From Coxiellaceae bacterium UBA6002 (GTDB lineage: Bacteria; Pseudomonadota; Gammaproteobacteria; UBA6002), in NCBI GenBank assembly GCA_002429595.1, contig DJAM01000052.1, positions 1-14,399 of the forward strand: DNA of 14,399 nt, written 5' to 3'. This document shows, one piece after another, positions 13,569-14,399 of this stretch. A model generated the notes under the pieces. The model searched no databases. It was not told the origin of the DNA and saw only the letters and a program-made list of their open reading frames with translations. Position 1 is the first letter of the stretch. Each line of letters begins with the position of its first letter. The translations under genes were made by a program, and so were the position numbers.

Positions 13569-14061
13569 ATAACCCTTATTTAAACTCAGAATAAAAAAAT
13601 ATACTGATTCTAACCCTCTAGCTTTTGGACTAGATCACTTTTTCTGATTGTGTATCAGGGACCGGACTAAATTAATTTTCGCAAGCTAGTCCCTCTACAA
13701 AGTACACGTTGGGTAATTTTTGTAATATTGAAACTGGGAGTGGAAGTTTTGACTTTAATTCTTTGAGAACTCGCTATCCTTGAATCACCTAAATAGGCCA
13801 ATCTTTAGGTAAACTAAAAACAGTGATGCTTCCATAATCCATGTTAGTTCGTCCAAGAACTTCCTTTAGAGAGCTAGAGAAACCCGGCCTGCACTCGACG
13901 TCTTCCTCACTATCTTATTAAGCTAAGGCTCAGTTCAGAGGCTAAACAGGCTGCAAAAGTTCGCATATCTCCCCGTATTGCTTCTACAATGACACTGTTG
14001 CCCTTCGCCAAAAGCTATTCTATACACTTTATTTTTGATCTTCACGGTAGTCATGATTTAG
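13569..14061. other. About 490 bases of decayed DNA, with the tag of repeat copy 2
   Basis: The tag TAGCTTTTGGACTAGATCAC (13619-13638) belongs to the repeat unit. The rest holds only short coding-like scraps on the minus strand. One is MTTVKIKNKVYRIAFGEG from ATG 14054, which with a shift of frame would continue GNSVIVEAIRGDMRTFAAC to a double stop near 13915. No family could be assigned. It is probably an old broken gene. Confidence 0.4.
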
Positions 14062-14235
14062 ATTTATTGCATTACATTTGACAACCAAGAACGCTATATA
14101 GATTTTTTATCGGATACTCTTATTCCTGGTCGGCAGAATATCCACTTACCAATACCAGAGGATGATACCTATTATATAAAGAGACGAGATTGTATAGACC
14201 AATTGAGGAGTTATTTTTTAAAGTTAATGCCCTGA
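14062..14235 (+). pseudogene. C-terminal fragment of an unknown protein
   Basis: A 58-codon plus-strand frame after a TAG at 14059 has a coding look: DNQERYIDFLSDTLIPGRQN, then HLPIPEDDTYYIKRRDCIDQ and a tail ending FLKLMP before TGA at 14233-14235. It has no start codon or ribosome binding site. It ends 11 bases before the left end of the IS66-type element. I do not recognise it; it may be the tail of a gene whose front has decayed. Confidence 0.3.
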
Positions 14236-14246
14236 TTATTATTGGA

Positions 14247-14399
14247 GTAAGCGTACTGCCAAATACATCTTTCCATTAAGTTGAAATTATTACATGCTGT
14301 TACTTTTAAGATAAGGGTAGCAGCATGGAAAATGCACCAACAAGTAGAGCCGAATGGTTTTTAATTATCGAAGAGTACCAAAATAGTAATCTAACTCAA
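14247..14399 (+). mobile_element. IS66-family insertion sequence, left end
   Basis: GTAAGCGTACTGCCAAA starting at 14247 has the GTAAGCG terminus characteristic of IS66-family inverted repeats, and the first IS gene follows 78 bases inside it. IS66 elements make 8-bp target duplications, so TTATTGGA (14239-14246) is the expected duplicate. The right end is outside the window, so completeness cannot be judged. Confidence 0.75.
14325..14399 (+). CDS. tnpA: IS66-type accessory protein TnpA, N-terminus only
   Basis: The first 25 codons are present: MENAPTSRAEWFLIIEEYQN then SNLTQ, running off the right edge. The R-x-E-W...I..Y..S.L(S/T)Q pattern is that of the small HTH protein that opens IS66-family operons and is needed for transposition together with TnpB and the DDE transposase TnpC. 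The ATG at 14325 follows AAGGGTAGCAGC, a usable ribosome binding site. The position 78 bases inside a GTAAGCG terminus supports the assignment. Confidence 0.75.
   Translation, partial: MENAPTSRAEWFLIIEEYQNSNLTQ

Noticed and set aside
1..14399. CRISPR array
   Set aside because: No regularly spaced repeats of the required length anywhere in the window; the palindromes at 12095 and 13534 are only two copies 1.4 kb apart.

Overview
The window is AT-rich bacterial DNA that looks like Legionella or a close relative (Legionellales). The evidence is family-level only: a PAS-LuxR regulator of the Legionella type, a zinc uptake regulator (Zur), an IS66-type insertion sequence end, a large helical protein of effector-like make-up, and many decayed accessory genes. 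No database search was possible, so the genus is an inference.

Positions 1 to about 10017 look like the right-hand part of an integrated mobile element. Its right end is marked by a tyrosine integrase gene (8597-9811, minus) facing away from a displaced 3' half of a tRNA-Phe gene (9976-10017, plus). The polarity of that fragment puts the element to its left and predicts an intact tRNA-Phe gene beyond position 1. Inside are, on the minus strand: a phage-like operon read 4315 to 2192 (YdaS-like repressor, replication protein, double zinc-finger protein, an unknown 85-residue protein, a solo LuxR HTH protein); a cupin plus PAS-LuxR pair (6164 to 5013); and an AbiE-type toxin-antitoxin operon (8454 to 6690) with a palindrome over its -10 box. 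A plus-strand AlpA-like gene (4551) diverges from the repressor, with a perfect 22-bp palindrome between them. The left end is filled by an incomplete gene of at least 695 codons. No conjugation, capsid or packaging genes are visible, so this is more likely a replicating integrative element or phage satellite than a full prophage or ICE.

The middle of the replication gene carries clustered short GC-rich palindromes, a 47-nt pyrimidine tract and a 31-nt run of pure A/T. That is the layout of a lambda-type origin placed inside the initiator gene.

Right of the attachment site (10018-12096) is a graveyard of broken genes: a nucleotidyltransferase-HEPN remnant with a frameshift, an acidic C-terminal fragment, a possible GNAT remnant, and a cupin gene cut off at a 22-bp-arm palindrome. 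A diverged copy of that palindrome with a shared downstream tag lies about 1.44 kb further right. Between the two copies sit zur (12303-12749, plus) and, tail to tail with it, a histidine-rich membrane protein (12765-13406, minus). The last 150 bases are the left end of an IS66-family element with the start of its first gene.
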